Positions 15,047 to 24,261 of a stretch of 48,270 nt of DNA are shown here, one piece after another (the first letter of the stretch is position 1; each line of letters begins with the position of its first letter). The notes under the pieces are model-generated. The model was not told the DNA's origin. It made no database searches and saw only the letters and a list, made by a program, of their open reading frames with translations. Source of the stretch: an uncultured Verrucomicrobiales bacterium (lineage in GTDB: Bacteria > Verrucomicrobiota > Verrucomicrobiia > Verrucomicrobiales > Akkermansiaceae); assembly GCA_938008215.1 (NCBI GenBank), contig CALLLS010000045.1, positions 1 to 48,270 of the forward strand, in the 5' to 3' direction. The position numbers and the translations under genes were made by a program.

Positions 15047-15943
15047 ATGGCAACACTTCTCGTCTTAGCAGCAGGAATGGGATCGCGATACGGTGGACTA
15101 AAGCAGCTCGACCCAATGGGACCTAACGGAGAAACTATTTTAGACTATTCTGTCTATGACGCCATTCGTGCAGGGTTCACCAAAGTCGTTTTCATCATTA
15201 GAAAGTCCTTTTCGGAAGAGTTTGAGGCACGTGCTGAGAGCATCTATGGAGGAAATATAGAGATCGCTTATTGTTACCAAGAACTCGATAATCTCCCTAA
15301 AGGGTTTACTTGCCCAGAAGAAAGACAAAAGCCATGGGGCACGGCGCACGCTATCTGGGTTTCTAAAGATGAGGTTAACGATCCCTTTGCGGTCATTAAT
15401 GCTGATGACTACTATGGTCCACAAGCCTTTCAAACCGCGGCAAACTTTCTTAACGCTGCGGACTCTACATCTACGGATTACGGGATGGTTGCTTATCAAC
15501 TCGCGAACACACTATCTGAGCACGGAGGAGTAAACCGTGGCGTCGTAAACCAAGAAAACGGCTTCATGAAAGATGTGAAAGAAGTCTTAAAAATCCAGAC
15601 TCAGAAGGATGGTAGCATAAAAGGCATAGACGATGATCATGTGGAGCATAAACTCACTGAAGATACCCTTGTCTCTATGAATTTCTTCCTCTTCACCCCT
15701 TCCCTTTTTGGCAAACTAGACGAGTTCCTTTTCGATTTCTTTTCCGCCCGCCTTAATGAAGAAAAGTCCGAGTCATACATTCCCGCTGTGATAGATGGTC
15801 TCATCAAAGACGATCAAGCGACATGCACCGTAAAGCATTCCACAGATCGCTGGTTTGGGGTTACTTATCCAGAGGACAAGCCAATCGTTCAAAAAGCAAT
15901 CTCTGAGTGTATAGCAAATGGTGTCTATCCCGAAAATTTGTAA
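15047..15943 (+). CDS. Sugar-phosphate nucleotidyltransferase family protein
   Basis: 298 residues. The N-terminus LLVLAAGMGSRYGGLKQLDPMGPNGE is the nucleotide-binding signature ('LAAG.GSR.gglK...P') of sugar-nucleotide pyrophosphorylases; WGTAHAIWV and VINADDYYGP supply the usual substrate loop and metal-binding Asp (DADD-type). The C-terminal half lacks a left-handed beta-helix, so it is a single-domain enzyme. The substrate is not clear: this subgroup is generally annotated only as a nucleotidyltransferase, and UTP:sugar-phosphate activity is a guess. It is a lone plus-strand gene, convergent with the nspC operon with 17 bp between them. Confidence 0.85.
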   Translation: MATLLVLAAGMGSRYGGLKQLDPMGPNGETILDYSVYDAIRAGFTKVVFIIRKSFSEEFEARAESIYGGNIEIAYCYQELDNLPKGFTCPEERQKPWGTAHAIWVSKDEVNDPFAVINADDYYGPQAFQTAANFLNAADSTSTDYGMVAYQLANTLSEHGGVNRGVVNQENGFMKDVKEVLKIQTQKDGSIKGIDDDHVEHKLTEDTLVSMNFFLFTPSLFGKLDEFLFDFFSARLNEEKSESYIPAVIDGLIKDDQATCTVKHSTDRWFGVTYPEDKPIVQKAISECIANGVYPENL

Positions 15944-15960
15944 GCTGTAGACAGATAAAG

Positions 15961-17181
15961 TTACTTTAACCCTTTATAATCTGCATAGCAGAAATCCCGT
16001 AGGCATTCTAAGTCTCCTGAAGTCTTCAGTAAATGGATGCTTGGGTGTCGCACTCCATTAAAGAAGGTCGTCTTTACCATCGTGTAATGCACCATGTCAT
16101 TCAAAATGAGGCGATCTCCGACTTCAAGAGGGCGACTAAAGCCGTAATCTCCGATCTGATCCCCAGCCAAGCAGGTATTACCACCTAATCGATATAGATA
16201 AGCTCCTCGATCAGCGGGTTGCTCACCAGTCGGCAAATACACATCAGGGCGATAGGGCATCTCCAAGACATCAGGCATATGAGCCGTGGCGGACACATCC
16301 AAAATCGCATTTGTTACATTCCCGTTTTTGTGGAGATCTAAGACCGTGGAAACAAGCACCCCACTATGTATTGCCACTGCCTCTCCTGGTTCTAGGTAAA
16401 TTTGCAGGTTATATTTTTCAGAGAGCCTTTGGATAAGGGAACCCAGCCCTGACCTATCATATCCGTCTTTCGTGATCCACTGTCCTCCGCCCAAATTGAG
16501 ATACTTGATTTCTTCTCTAGATAGAAAACTCCCGAAGGATTCCTCCACCGCCGCAACTGTTTTCTCTAAGTCCTCTAATCCCTGCTCACAGAGAGTATGG
16601 AAATGAAGTCCTGAAATTCCTTCCATTACTCCAGGCGGATAGCTGTGAAATTCCTTAGCGGTCACTCCGAGCCTTGATCCTGGTGCACATGGGTCATAAT
16701 GAGAGACACCTCCAGTAGAGCACTCTGGATTAATGCGTAGACCAAACTGTAGTCTAGAAGCATCGGGCGTGGTTTCTTTTTGAAACTCTAAGCACTTTTT
16801 CTTAAAGCGCAGCCATTGACTCACTGAATTAAAGTCGAGGTGATCTGAAATAGGTAAAAGCTCCTCTATATCTTCCTCCGTGTAAGCTGGTGAGCAAGTG
16901 ATGACCTCAGCTCCATTAGGGAAATGCTCCCTTGCTAACCGTGCCTCCCATGCCCCAGAGGCGCAGGCTCCATGCAAAAACTTCCCAATCAGCGGATAAA
17001 GATGAGGCTGCGCAAAGGCTTTCTGTGCGAGAACAATCTTAGCTCCAGAAGCATCGGCCACCTCACGGAGAATTTGACAGTTACTCTCTATCTGCGCCTC
17101 ATCAATGATGTAGGAAGGGGAAGAAATAGATTTCGCAGCATCGAGAAGCTGCCTTGATGGTTGAGGCGCATCAACTGTCAT
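15961..17181 (-). CDS. nspC: Carboxynorspermidine/carboxyspermidine decarboxylase
   Basis: 406 residues. A fold-type III PLP decarboxylase (alanine racemase-like barrel) that decarboxylates carboxynorspermidine or carboxyspermidine in the alternative polyamine pathway. The PLP lysine is expected in VLAQKAFAQP (about residue 54); GLHFHTLCEQ, KYLNLGGGQWIT (glycine-rich phosphate loop), YLEPGEAV and GNTCLAGDQIGDY (the latter with the conserved Cys-Asp of this family) are present. The partner dehydrogenase (CASDH) is not in the window. It is last in a tight bamD-lptE-rsmI-TIM barrel-nspC run, starting 5 bp after the TIM-barrel gene. Confidence 0.93.
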   Translation of the reverse strand: MTVDAPQPSRQLLDAAKSISSPSYIIDEAQIESNCQILREVADASGAKIVLAQKAFAQPHLYPLIGKFLHGACASGAWEARLAREHFPNGAEVITCSPAYTEEDIEELLPISDHLDFNSVSQWLRFKKKCLEFQKETTPDASRLQFGLRINPECSTGGVSHYDPCAPGSRLGVTAKEFHSYPPGVMEGISGLHFHTLCEQGLEDLEKTVAAVEESFGSFLSREEIKYLNLGGGQWITKDGYDRSGLGSLIQRLSEKYNLQIYLEPGEAVAIHSGVLVSTVLDLHKNGNVTNAILDVSATAHMPDVLEMPYRPDVYLPTGEQPADRGAYLYRLGGNTCLAGDQIGDYGFSRPLEVGDRLILNDMVHYTMVKTTFFNGVRHPSIHLLKTSGDLECLRDFCYADYKGLK

Positions 17182-17186
17182 TCTAT

Positions 17187-18119
17187 TTATAACGTTTCAG
17201 GGTAAAGTTCCTTCCATTTAGATAAGGCTTTCTTGATATCCTCCGCTTTCCTCCCAGGCGAAAGTTCCCAAATAAGAGGGAGCTTCTTTTTCACAAAGTG
17301 TGGAATGAGTGCATCATACTCGATTTCTCCTTGGAATGGAACGCGATGGTCTCGCGTCGGCCATTGCACATCATGGAGATGTCCACCGATGAGGTATTCA
17401 CTCATTTTCGCGAGCCATTCTTCATGATTTAGTAATCCCAAATTATGTTTGCGGTGCACATGACCAAAGTCATGCCAGTAACCGATTGTCTCACTGTCTT
17501 TAAAGTGCTCTTGCAAGGTGGTCATCTCCGTTTCCGTAGGCACCTGCTCAAAGTGTGAGCGGGATTCGATCGCAAGCTTTAATCCATACTCCTTCGCTTT
17601 CTCTTCAAGCAACTCTAGGAAATGCATCGCTCGGCGCATATAGATTTCTCCCGTCTTCTCGCGCTCCTTAATGAACTTTACCTTATGCTCATTGAATTCA
17701 GGAGAGAGATATTTCCCGTCTTTAACCAATCGTTCCAGCACCTTAGACCACTTGTTAGAAGGCATTTTATGGTTAGAGCCCATGTGCAGCACCACATACA
17801 TAGCTTCAAATTCAGCTGCCACTTCCAGCGTCTTAAGAGACAACGTGTAAGCACGATCTCTTTCATGTTCGCGAAAGGAGGTAAACTCATAAGCATCAGG
17901 CGCATCCATTGTTACTTCCGTCGGCGAGGGGAAAAAATTATGCACTCCGCTGCACTTAAACATTCCGTTTTTATAAGCGCGCTGGATCCCGGGAAGCTTA
18001 GAGATCACCATGCCATGGCTTAACTCTATATTATTAAAGCCGAGATCGAGAATCTCTGTAATAATATCCTCACCATCATCGTGGCGACCAGTATTCCAAC
18101 ATGTAGAGAATGCTAACAT
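17187..18119 (-). CDS. TIM-barrel sugar phosphate isomerase/epimerase-like protein
   Basis: 310 residues. Matches the xylose isomerase-like (AP endonuclease family 2) superfamily: LGFNNIELSHG near residue 30, YVVLHMGSNHK (about 107-117), KLAIESRSHF with the metal-ligand Glu (about 180), IGYWHDFGHVHRK (about 212-224) and LIGGHLHDV (about 243-251), ending with PLIWELSPG. The His, Glu and Asp metal ligands of the family appear to be present. The reaction is unknown. It is wedged between rsmI (2 bp gap) and nspC (5 bp gap), so a link with polyamine or envelope metabolism is possible but only inferred from position. Confidence 0.85.
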   Translation of the reverse strand: MLAFSTCWNTGRHDDGEDIITEILDLGFNNIELSHGMVISKLPGIQRAYKNGMFKCSGVHNFFPSPTEVTMDAPDAYEFTSFREHERDRAYTLSLKTLEVAAEFEAMYVVLHMGSNHKMPSNKWSKVLERLVKDGKYLSPEFNEHKVKFIKEREKTGEIYMRRAMHFLELLEEKAKEYGLKLAIESRSHFEQVPTETEMTTLQEHFKDSETIGYWHDFGHVHRKHNLGLLNHEEWLAKMSEYLIGGHLHDVQWPTRDHRVPFQGEIEYDALIPHFVKKKLPLIWELSPGRKAEDIKKALSKWKELYPETL

Positions 18120-18121
18120 TA

Positions 18122-18835
18122 TTACTTTAAAGATTTGGGAATTTGATAATTTTTAGGAGCAACGATTAGCACGATCTCTCCTTTTGGTGGATGAGCTGTA
18201 AAATATTCTACCAGCTCACTTACAGCTCCTCTATGATATGTTTCATATAATTTCGTTAGCTCTCTCGCAACACAAATAGGATGTTCTGGAGCTACTTCAG
18301 CCAGTAGTTCTAAAGCGGTAAGAAGGCGGTGAGGTGATTCAAAGTAAAGCGTAGTATGTTCAGCGACGGTCGCTACCTCTAGTAGACTCTTCTTTTTCCC
18401 CTTCTTCATGGGCAAGAAGCCTCCAAAGAGGAAGTGATGGGACGGGAATCCTGAACCGACTAGCGCAGTTAGCACCGCACTCGCTCCTGGGAGAACCGTA
18501 TATGAAACTCCTTCAGTAAGGCACGTTTGGATTAAACGTTGTCCTGGGTCAGAAATTGCAGGCATTCCGGCATCGCTTACCACAGCTAAAATCTCACCAC
18601 TTTTTACGCGCTTAATTATTTCAGGAATTTTACGCTCCTCAGATTGCGCGTTCAGACTGAAAAGCGGCTTGGAGATTTCTAGATGGTTAAGTAACCTCTT
18701 GGTATGCCTTGTATCTTCACAGGCTATAAAATCGCATACTTTTAAGACTTCGATTGTCCTTAAGGTCACGTCTCCTAAATTCCCGATAGGAGTAGGCAGA
18801 AAGTAAATAGAAGGTTGTGGCTGTTGATTCTTCAC
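18122..18835 (-). CDS. rsmI: 16S rRNA 2'-O-ribose C1402 methyltransferase
   Basis: 237 residues. RsmI methylates the ribose of C1402 in the decoding centre of 16S rRNA. The tetrapyrrole-methylase fold is marked by YFLPTPIGNLGDVTLRTIEVL (start of the protein), CEDTRHTKRLL, VSDAGMPAISDPGQRL (the SAM loop) and VLPGASAVLTAL. A little shorter than the common 270-290 because the C-terminal extension is absent; the catalytic core is complete. Its ATG overlaps the lptE stop by 4 bp, so translation is probably coupled. Confidence 0.96.
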   Translation of the reverse strand: MKNQQPQPSIYFLPTPIGNLGDVTLRTIEVLKVCDFIACEDTRHTKRLLNHLEISKPLFSLNAQSEERKIPEIIKRVKSGEILAVVSDAGMPAISDPGQRLIQTCLTEGVSYTVLPGASAVLTALVGSGFPSHHFLFGGFLPMKKGKKKSLLEVATVAEHTTLYFESPHRLLTALELLAEVAPEHPICVARELTKLYETYHRGAVSELVEYFTAHPPKGEIVLIVAPKNYQIPKSLK

Positions 18836-19371
18836 TCAAATGTATTCGCTATACGAGATATAATTTGTCGAGAAACCCTTTGTAACGCATCGGGAAAGGC
18901 ATTTGCTCGCGCAATCTGTAAGTTATCTTCTAGGAAAAAACGTGTTATTCCTCTTTCCGTTCCTTTAGCTAAAACCTTTTTTCCACTATCTGAATATGAG
19001 GTTACTGACCAGGCAACGTTTACGGTCATACTTAATTCCTCTGGTAAAAGTCCGTCCGTTCTAGACACTCTCACTTGTCTATAATTCACGGCCGTAATCT
19101 TAGTTTTTAAAACTGCGTCAGAATCGCTTGAGGTATTAATAGAGTAAGTTCCGTCCTGTAAAAGAGCATCTACGAGGTTGTTTCCTAGTTGTGCTTCTAA
19201 CCTGGGGTATTGCGTACGATTGTCTGGAGTAGGAATATTTAACGAGCTTATCCCACGCATTTTAATCGGTTTAGCCCCACCTATAGTGTAGCCACAGCTT
19301 GAGAAAATCATGGTTGAAACTGCAAATAAAAGCGCTATGGAACATGATCGCACCATCCTATTGAAGTGCAT
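18832..19371 (-). CDS. lptE: LPS assembly lipoprotein LptE-like
   Basis: 179 residues with a lipoprotein signal ending at FSSCGYTIGG (Cys near 26). LptE plugs the LptD barrel and helps place lipopolysaccharide in the outer membrane. The wording CGYTIGG....M.gi.sl.IP...N.T..p.LE..l...l...l is the LptE signature, and the C-terminal half (VSRTDGLLPEELSMTVNVAWSV) has the expected alternating beta pattern. No LptD in the window. It overlaps bamD by 14 bp and rsmI by 4 bp, which fits an outer-membrane assembly operon. Confidence 0.9.
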   Translation of the reverse strand: MHFNRMVRSCSIALLFAVSTMIFSSCGYTIGGAKPIKMRGISSLNIPTPDNRTQYPRLEAQLGNNLVDALLQDGTYSINTSSDSDAVLKTKITAVNYRQVRVSRTDGLLPEELSMTVNVAWSVTSYSDSGKKVLAKGTERGITRFFLEDNLQIARANAFPDALQRVSRQIISRIANTFE

Positions 19372-20296
19372 TTATACGCTGTTGTGCTTTATTAGATAGT
19401 TCCGAACCTTCTCCAGCTTTATTGACCACTTCCTGAAAATAGTATTTCGCTGAAGAAATCTTTCCTTTCTTCTCATAAAAAGAAGCTATATCAAAGGTTC
19501 TCTGAGCATCTGTCCCTGAAATCTGCGAGAGCAAATTACGTGCATCCCGTGCTTGAGTCGTGCCTGGATATTGCTGAATAAGGTCTTCTAAAGTAGTGCG
19601 CGCCCTATTTAAATTACTACTGTTTTGATTTCCCTCTTCTGTGTATCCTGAGAGAGCTTTACCTGCTCTGTATGTTGCCTCTGGAGCAAGCGAGTGTGTA
19701 GGATAAGTATCTACAACCTTAAAGTAGGCGGCAACAGCCTCATTGTTCTTTTTCTTACTTTCAGAATACGTTCCCACCGCAAAAAGCGCGCGTGCAGCAA
19801 TATCGGAAGCAGGTGCATTTTCACTCACTTTTACCAGCATTTCCACTACATCTGAATATTGAGGCTCTTGCTTTAAGCCCAAAAATTTCTTATTCAACCC
19901 ACCTTTAGCTGCAGAATAGGCAATGCCAGACTGGCGGTCCAATGCGCTTTGGTAATTAACACCATTACGGAATTTTTGAATGTAGTTCTGATAAGAATCG
20001 AATGCATTTACGGGTTTATTCTCTGATTCCCAATATTGGGCTGCTTTATAGTTCAACTCAGGAGCCTTATCATAAGATGGATACCTTATAGATAGTAGGT
20101 CGTAATACTTTGCTGCGTCGCCCAAATCCCCCTTTTTCTCTGCTTCATCTCCCTTGTAATGTAACTCTTGTGCTTTTGGGAGATTTTTCCCCACTTCGCT
20201 TGCAAGTTGAGCGTTCGGGGTCTCTAAGTCACTACATGAAGAGAAAAGTGAGACAATGGGTAATAATAGAAAAGGCTTTAAGGATCGTATCATCAT
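19358..20296 (-). CDS. bamD: BamD-like outer membrane assembly lipoprotein with TPRs
   Basis: 312 residues. Lipoprotein signal FLLLPIVSLFSSCSD (Cys near 21), then tetratricopeptide-like helices: AQELHYKGDEAEKKGDLGDAAKYYDLLSIRYP (about 42-73) begins the first repeat, further repeats near 80-110, 160-200 and 230-300. BamD-like lipoproteins form part of the BAM machine that inserts beta-barrel proteins. The pairing with lptE supports an outer-membrane assembly role, though other TPR lipoproteins (YbgF/CpoB-like) have a similar layout. It is the first gene of the five-gene minus-strand run and is divergent from the class IV aminotransferase, with 54 bp between. Confidence 0.8.
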   Translation of the reverse strand: MMIRSLKPFLLLPIVSLFSSCSDLETPNAQLASEVGKNLPKAQELHYKGDEAEKKGDLGDAAKYYDLLSIRYPSYDKAPELNYKAAQYWESENKPVNAFDSYQNYIQKFRNGVNYQSALDRQSGIAYSAAKGGLNKKFLGLKQEPQYSDVVEMLVKVSENAPASDIAARALFAVGTYSESKKKNNEAVAAYFKVVDTYPTHSLAPEATYRAGKALSGYTEEGNQNSSNLNRARTTLEDLIQQYPGTTQARDARNLLSQISGTDAQRTFDIASFYEKKGKISSAKYYFQEVVNKAGEGSELSNKAQQRINALQ

Positions 20297-20350
20297 TTTA
20301 AAAGGTTATTGAATATTGGTTTCAGAAGATATTTTGTAAATGTTTAAAGA

Positions 20351-21166
20351 ATGAAGAATCAAGTTTATTGGAATTGGATGGATGGAGACTATACTAAGTC
20401 CCCAACAATTTCTACACTCTCTAGTTCTGTCCTTCATGGTTATGGGGTTTTTGAGACTCTCTATTATAACAATAATATTCGCTTATTTGAGGCACATCTT
20501 AAGCGACTTAAAAACGGCATGTTTTCTTATGAAATGGAGGTTCCTAATGCCTTTCCAGAAATACCATATATCATCAATGATTTAATAGAGAGAAATAACC
20601 TTAAAGAGGCACGCATACGCATTTCAGTAATTGCGAGAGAGTCTGCTCTAAGCACCGGTAAAATCCCTTCTTCTCTCATTATCTCAGCTCTTCCCTATCA
20701 TCGAGAGTCCTTTTCACGTTCATTAAAAACCACTTTAAGTAAAGAAACATCCCCTACTCTTAGTTTAAATAAATCCACGAGCTACGCGGGGTATATCTTA
20801 GCAAAAAGAAAGGCTTTTTCCAGTGGTTATGATGACGCTCTCTTTCTAGACCAAGAAGGTCGAATAATCGAATGCACATCTGCCAATATCTTCCTCTTTA
20901 AAGATAACAAATGGTATACCCCTGATTTGAGTAATAAAGGACTGAGCGGAATTCAAAGGCGCATCGTTCTAGACGCCATGAACAACCTCAATATACCAAT
21001 TTATATAACGAGCTGTGCATTTAATGAAGATGCATACAGCTTCGCGTTTATCACAAATTCTTTAATTGGACTTCAGGAAATCAAATCTATTAATGGAGTT
21101 CAGATGTCTGCAACTCCTAGCTCATTTGCTAAGATAAAGAGAGAATGGTCAAAATTAGAGATTTAA
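20351..21166 (+). CDS. Class IV aminotransferase / aminodeoxychorismate lyase-like
   Basis: 271 residues, PLP fold type IV. VLHGYGVFETL near residue 29 and the arm FEAHLKRL are typical, the PLP Lys lies in TSYAGYILAKRKAF (about 148), and IECTSANIFLFK with GLSGIQRRIVLDAM form the cofactor phosphate-binding segments. The family includes branched-chain aminotransferase, D-amino acid aminotransferase and 4-amino-4-deoxychorismate lyase (PabC); the short length favours a PabC- or D-amino-acid-type enzyme, but sequence alone does not decide. The 3' end overlaps the convergent rodA by 12 bp. Confidence 0.85.
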   Translation: MKNQVYWNWMDGDYTKSPTISTLSSSVLHGYGVFETLYYNNNIRLFEAHLKRLKNGMFSYEMEVPNAFPEIPYIINDLIERNNLKEARIRISVIARESALSTGKIPSSLIISALPYHRESFSRSLKTTLSKETSPTLSLNKSTSYAGYILAKRKAFSSGYDDALFLDQEGRIIECTSANIFLFKDNKWYTPDLSNKGLSGIQRRIVLDAMNNLNIPIYITSCAFNEDAYSFAFITNSLIGLQEIKSINGVQMSATPSSFAKIKREWSKLEI

Positions 21167-22357
21167 CATTCGGACTCTTCTTCGGTCCAGCTCCTTACTC
21201 GAGTAGTCTATTCTATGCACCCATATGCTTTGGACGAATCCAAGTAACAGCATACAAATAAGAGTAAAAGATCCAGAATAGCTGACAAGAGGAAGAGGAA
21301 TTCCGGTAATCGGCATAACACGGATACACATTCCTATATTCTCGAAGACATGAGCGAATATAAGCCCGGAAACCCCACAACAGACAATCAATCCAAAAGC
21401 ATCTTTACTAAATAGTCCAACAATTAGACACCCTACTATCAGGAGTAGAAATATGGAAATTAAAAGTGCCCCACCTCTAAACCCAAGCTCTTCACCTATC
21501 ACTCCAAAGATGTAGTCATTGTGTGCTGTGTCATAGGGAATAAATCCATTTGCATGCACTGCACCTGCTTGACCTTCTAAATCTGCTTTCAACCCTACTC
21601 CTTTCCACCCTGCTTTACCTATTGCAGTTGTTACATAGTGGATGGCGTAGTTATCATCATTATACTCGACTTGACCATCATTCTGCACCATGGCGATATA
21701 CTGATCTATACGTTCCGTAGCGCGCTCAGAAACACTAGGCAAAACAAGGTAATATAGAATAGGAAGAATCCCAAACGCTCCAATCGCCATCATTATGAGA
21801 TACCGGTATGGAATGCCCGCCACAAAGAGACAAATTATAGCTACTGGCACCCATACGAGAGCTGACCCCATGTCCCCAGACTTTACTACTAGGAGAAAGG
21901 GAATGCCGCAAAAGACTGCAATAATCGTTAGCTTAATAAATGGATGGTTTAACCAGTTTTTCCAGCGCGGTAACTGCTCAAACAATAAAGCAACGAATAG
22001 GATCCCAGCTCCTATCATAAGCTGAGTCGGCTGAAAGGAAACTCCGCCAATACTTATTTGATGAACACTAGACCCGTTTGACAATACGACTGTCATCAGA
22101 GTTAATGCTAGAATATACATGGGAATGGAAAGCCACTTTAGCCATTTGTAGTCAATCAACGAGACAATGAAATAAATAGCAGTCCCAAGAACTATCCAAA
22201 TAATCTGCCTTTTAGCAAACCACTCGCCTCCTGTGGGTTGGTGACGTGCCGCACTCTCGATGATGAAGATACTAAAAACAAGTAAAGCATACATCGTAAT
22301 CAGTAGGACAGGATTAAGTCCTAACACTTTTCTTACGATGGTTGGTAATTTAGTCAT
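21155..22357 (-). CDS. rodA: Rod-shape peptidoglycan glycosyltransferase RodA (SEDS family)
   Basis: 400 residues, about ten membrane helices. SEDS proteins polymerise lipid II; RodA works with a class B PBP in cell elongation. Typical segments: IIWIVLGTAIYFIVSLIDYKWL, FQPTQLM, LLVVKSGDMGSALVW (conserved 'qPDlGtal' region with Lys-Ser-Gly here), FIPYDTAHNDYIFGVIGEELGFRGG (SEDS extracellular loop with the Asp of the HxDxIF motif) and the C-terminal MPITGIPLPLVSYSGS. FtsW is less likely because of the loop wording and length. No mreBCD or PBP2 nearby. Its ATG overlaps the stop of the beta-helix protein gene by 4 bp. Confidence 0.93.
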   Translation of the reverse strand: MTKLPTIVRKVLGLNPVLLITMYALLVFSIFIIESAARHQPTGGEWFAKRQIIWIVLGTAIYFIVSLIDYKWLKWLSIPMYILALTLMTVVLSNGSSVHQISIGGVSFQPTQLMIGAGILFVALLFEQLPRWKNWLNHPFIKLTIIAVFCGIPFLLVVKSGDMGSALVWVPVAIICLFVAGIPYRYLIMMAIGAFGILPILYYLVLPSVSERATERIDQYIAMVQNDGQVEYNDDNYAIHYVTTAIGKAGWKGVGLKADLEGQAGAVHANGFIPYDTAHNDYIFGVIGEELGFRGGALLISIFLLLIVGCLIVGLFSKDAFGLIVCCGVSGLIFAHVFENIGMCIRVMPITGIPLPLVSYSGSFTLICMLLLGFVQSIWVHRIDYSSKELDRRRVRMLNL

Positions 22358-24132
22358 TCTTCTTCCGTATCTTCAGAAGGCTTAACCTCCGTGGATGCTT
22401 CATTTGAAGTATCTACACTTTCAGGCTTATCTTTATTCTCTACTTTCTTATTAACTGTCTTAAGATCAATTTTTTCCTCTTGAATATCAAAATCTGCCCC
22501 TCCCCAGACATCTTTGTTTTCATTCCCTTCAAAGATTACGGAATCTAGTCCCTGCCAAGTAGTTCCTTTATATAAAACGATACCCGCTATAGAGTTTCTT
22601 AGCACCTTAGCTCCATAAATTGTCACGCTTCCAGAATTTCTGCCATACCCTCCTGCTAGCTCATTATTACTGAATTCAGATTTCACCACTTTTGCATTTC
22701 CACCCTCTGTAACATAAAGCCCTGCATGCGTATTAGATCTAATAGTAGATCCTATTATACTTAATGACCCATTCTTCGTGGCTACTGTTCCAGACTTTAA
22801 ATTAAATTCAGATATTGAGTCTTTAAAACTTATAGCGCCTTCATCCCAAGCGTCTATTCCATGATGTAGATTTTTCGTGGATATAGATGCGTCAATCTTT
22901 GCTAAACTTCCTTTCCCCGATACTGCATATCCGTCCCAAGTATTCGCTTCTGAGCGACATGCTAAAAGGGATACTATTCCTCCATCTCTTACATGAATTC
23001 CATGTCCCGCGGATTCAAAGAATAAACAAGAGGTGAAAGATGCCTTCCCTGAAACGATTACTACAGAGTAAGCAGAACCTTCTTCATTTTTGGTATCCGT
23101 ATGCTTAAACATCACGTGCTCAGCCTCAAGCTCACCTTCAGGGCTTACGTAGAGTGCCGCTCCAGATGCTCCGCTACAATGGATAATTACCGGTCTTCCT
23201 TCTACCCCTAGTATCGTTACTTTCTTATTGATGACCACAGGCGAGTTATAATTACCTTCTTTAAGTTGAACTATATCGATTGGTCGCGCCGCATTGATCG
23301 TTTCTTGTATAGTCGGATATTTACCGGGGTATAGAAGTGTTCTTGGGTAGCTATTTACTTTATCAAAAAAGGCTTGGTAAACAGGATCAGAAGTTAATTC
23401 TTTTGCTTGGTTAGCAAGGAATAATACCTCTCCATTATATTCACCTGTATCGAGCTCTTTCGCCTGCTCGAAAATCTGGCGAGCTTTCTTACGTCTTTTT
23501 ATTACCTCTACTTCCATTGCACTTCTTGTCTGTTTCCAAGTAGCTGCTTTTTCGTTTGTTGGATCTAAGGTGATTAATTCATCTGAAAGGCGAAGCATAG
23601 CTTCAGCATCATCCTCATTATTTGCCTTCACTAATGCCGTTTCTAGTTCATCTCTTTTATCATTTAGGCGACCTTCTGCCACTTCGGCGTTAGAGGGAGC
23701 TATCTTATCATTCTCTGAATCCACCAACATTAAGTTAGATAAAATTTTATCAGACTTAGCCCAATCCCTATTACTCAAACTAACTGATAAACTCTTTTCT
23801 AAAGAATCTACTTTTTGCTCTAGCTCTAGAGCTTCCTCTACAGACTTATTTTCAGGACGCCCTGGAAGAGTCTCCTCCGCAAGAGCTATTGCTTCTGTAG
23901 CTTCCTTGAAACGACGTTTTTCTATAAAGCTTTTAGCCTCATTCAAGTAGCTGTTCGCACGTTTTTTAGTGGCATACTTATCCCATTGGATTTTACCTAT
24001 GATTAAACCTCCAATAAGTATAAAAATCAGAGCTATAATCTTACCTACCCCACCTTTTTTTACTTTAGGAGTTTCAGTTACTTTCTGTTCTTCTTTTTGT
24101 TGAGAATCTTTCTTCTCATTATCTTCTGCCAT
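22354..24132 (-). CDS. Membrane-anchored helical/TPR plus right-handed beta-helix protein
   Basis: 592 residues. A charged N-terminal tail (about 30 residues, mostly Lys/Glu) precedes one membrane segment, IIALIFILIGGLIIGKI (about 32-48), so most of the protein should lie in the periplasm. Residues about 50-260 are helical with TPR-like character (FIEKRRFKEATEAIALAEE, AMLRLSDELITLDPTNEKAA). From about 275 (YPTIQETINAARPIDIVQLKEG, a pectin-lyase-like entry) to 540 the sequence is a right-handed parallel beta-helix with repeated 'G..V....G.l....' turns (SGKASFTSC, GIHVRDGGIVSLLAC, GLYVTEGGNAKVV). The tail is acidic. Carbohydrate binding or lyase function is possible, but no catalytic residues can be named. 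It precedes and is coupled to rodA. Confidence 0.8.
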   Translation of the reverse strand: MAEDNEKKDSQQKEEQKVTETPKVKKGGVGKIIALIFILIGGLIIGKIQWDKYATKKRANSYLNEAKSFIEKRRFKEATEAIALAEETLPGRPENKSVEEALELEQKVDSLEKSLSVSLSNRDWAKSDKILSNLMLVDSENDKIAPSNAEVAEGRLNDKRDELETALVKANNEDDAEAMLRLSDELITLDPTNEKAATWKQTRSAMEVEVIKRRKKARQIFEQAKELDTGEYNGEVLFLANQAKELTSDPVYQAFFDKVNSYPRTLLYPGKYPTIQETINAARPIDIVQLKEGNYNSPVVINKKVTILGVEGRPVIIHCSGASGAALYVSPEGELEAEHVMFKHTDTKNEEGSAYSVVIVSGKASFTSCLFFESAGHGIHVRDGGIVSLLACRSEANTWDGYAVSGKGSLAKIDASISTKNLHHGIDAWDEGAISFKDSISEFNLKSGTVATKNGSLSIIGSTIRSNTHAGLYVTEGGNAKVVKSEFSNNELAGGYGRNSGSVTIYGAKVLRNSIAGIVLYKGTTWQGLDSVIFEGNENKDVWGGADFDIQEEKIDLKTVNKKVENKDKPESVDTSNEASTEVKPSEDTEEE

Positions 24133-24261
24133 AATTATTTAGTGAAAGTGATTTAAATATCTTAACTACTTGATCTTAAAAACGATAAAATGAGAAAGGT
24201 AAAGCCTAAGTATTTTAAACTGTAAAAATGAAGACTAAATAAAGGGTGCTCAAGGTCACAA

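Noticed and set aside
17622-18023. 133-codon plus-strand frame over the TIM-barrel gene
   Set aside because: Antisense to a well-supported gene; His/Arg-rich composition is typical of shadow frames.
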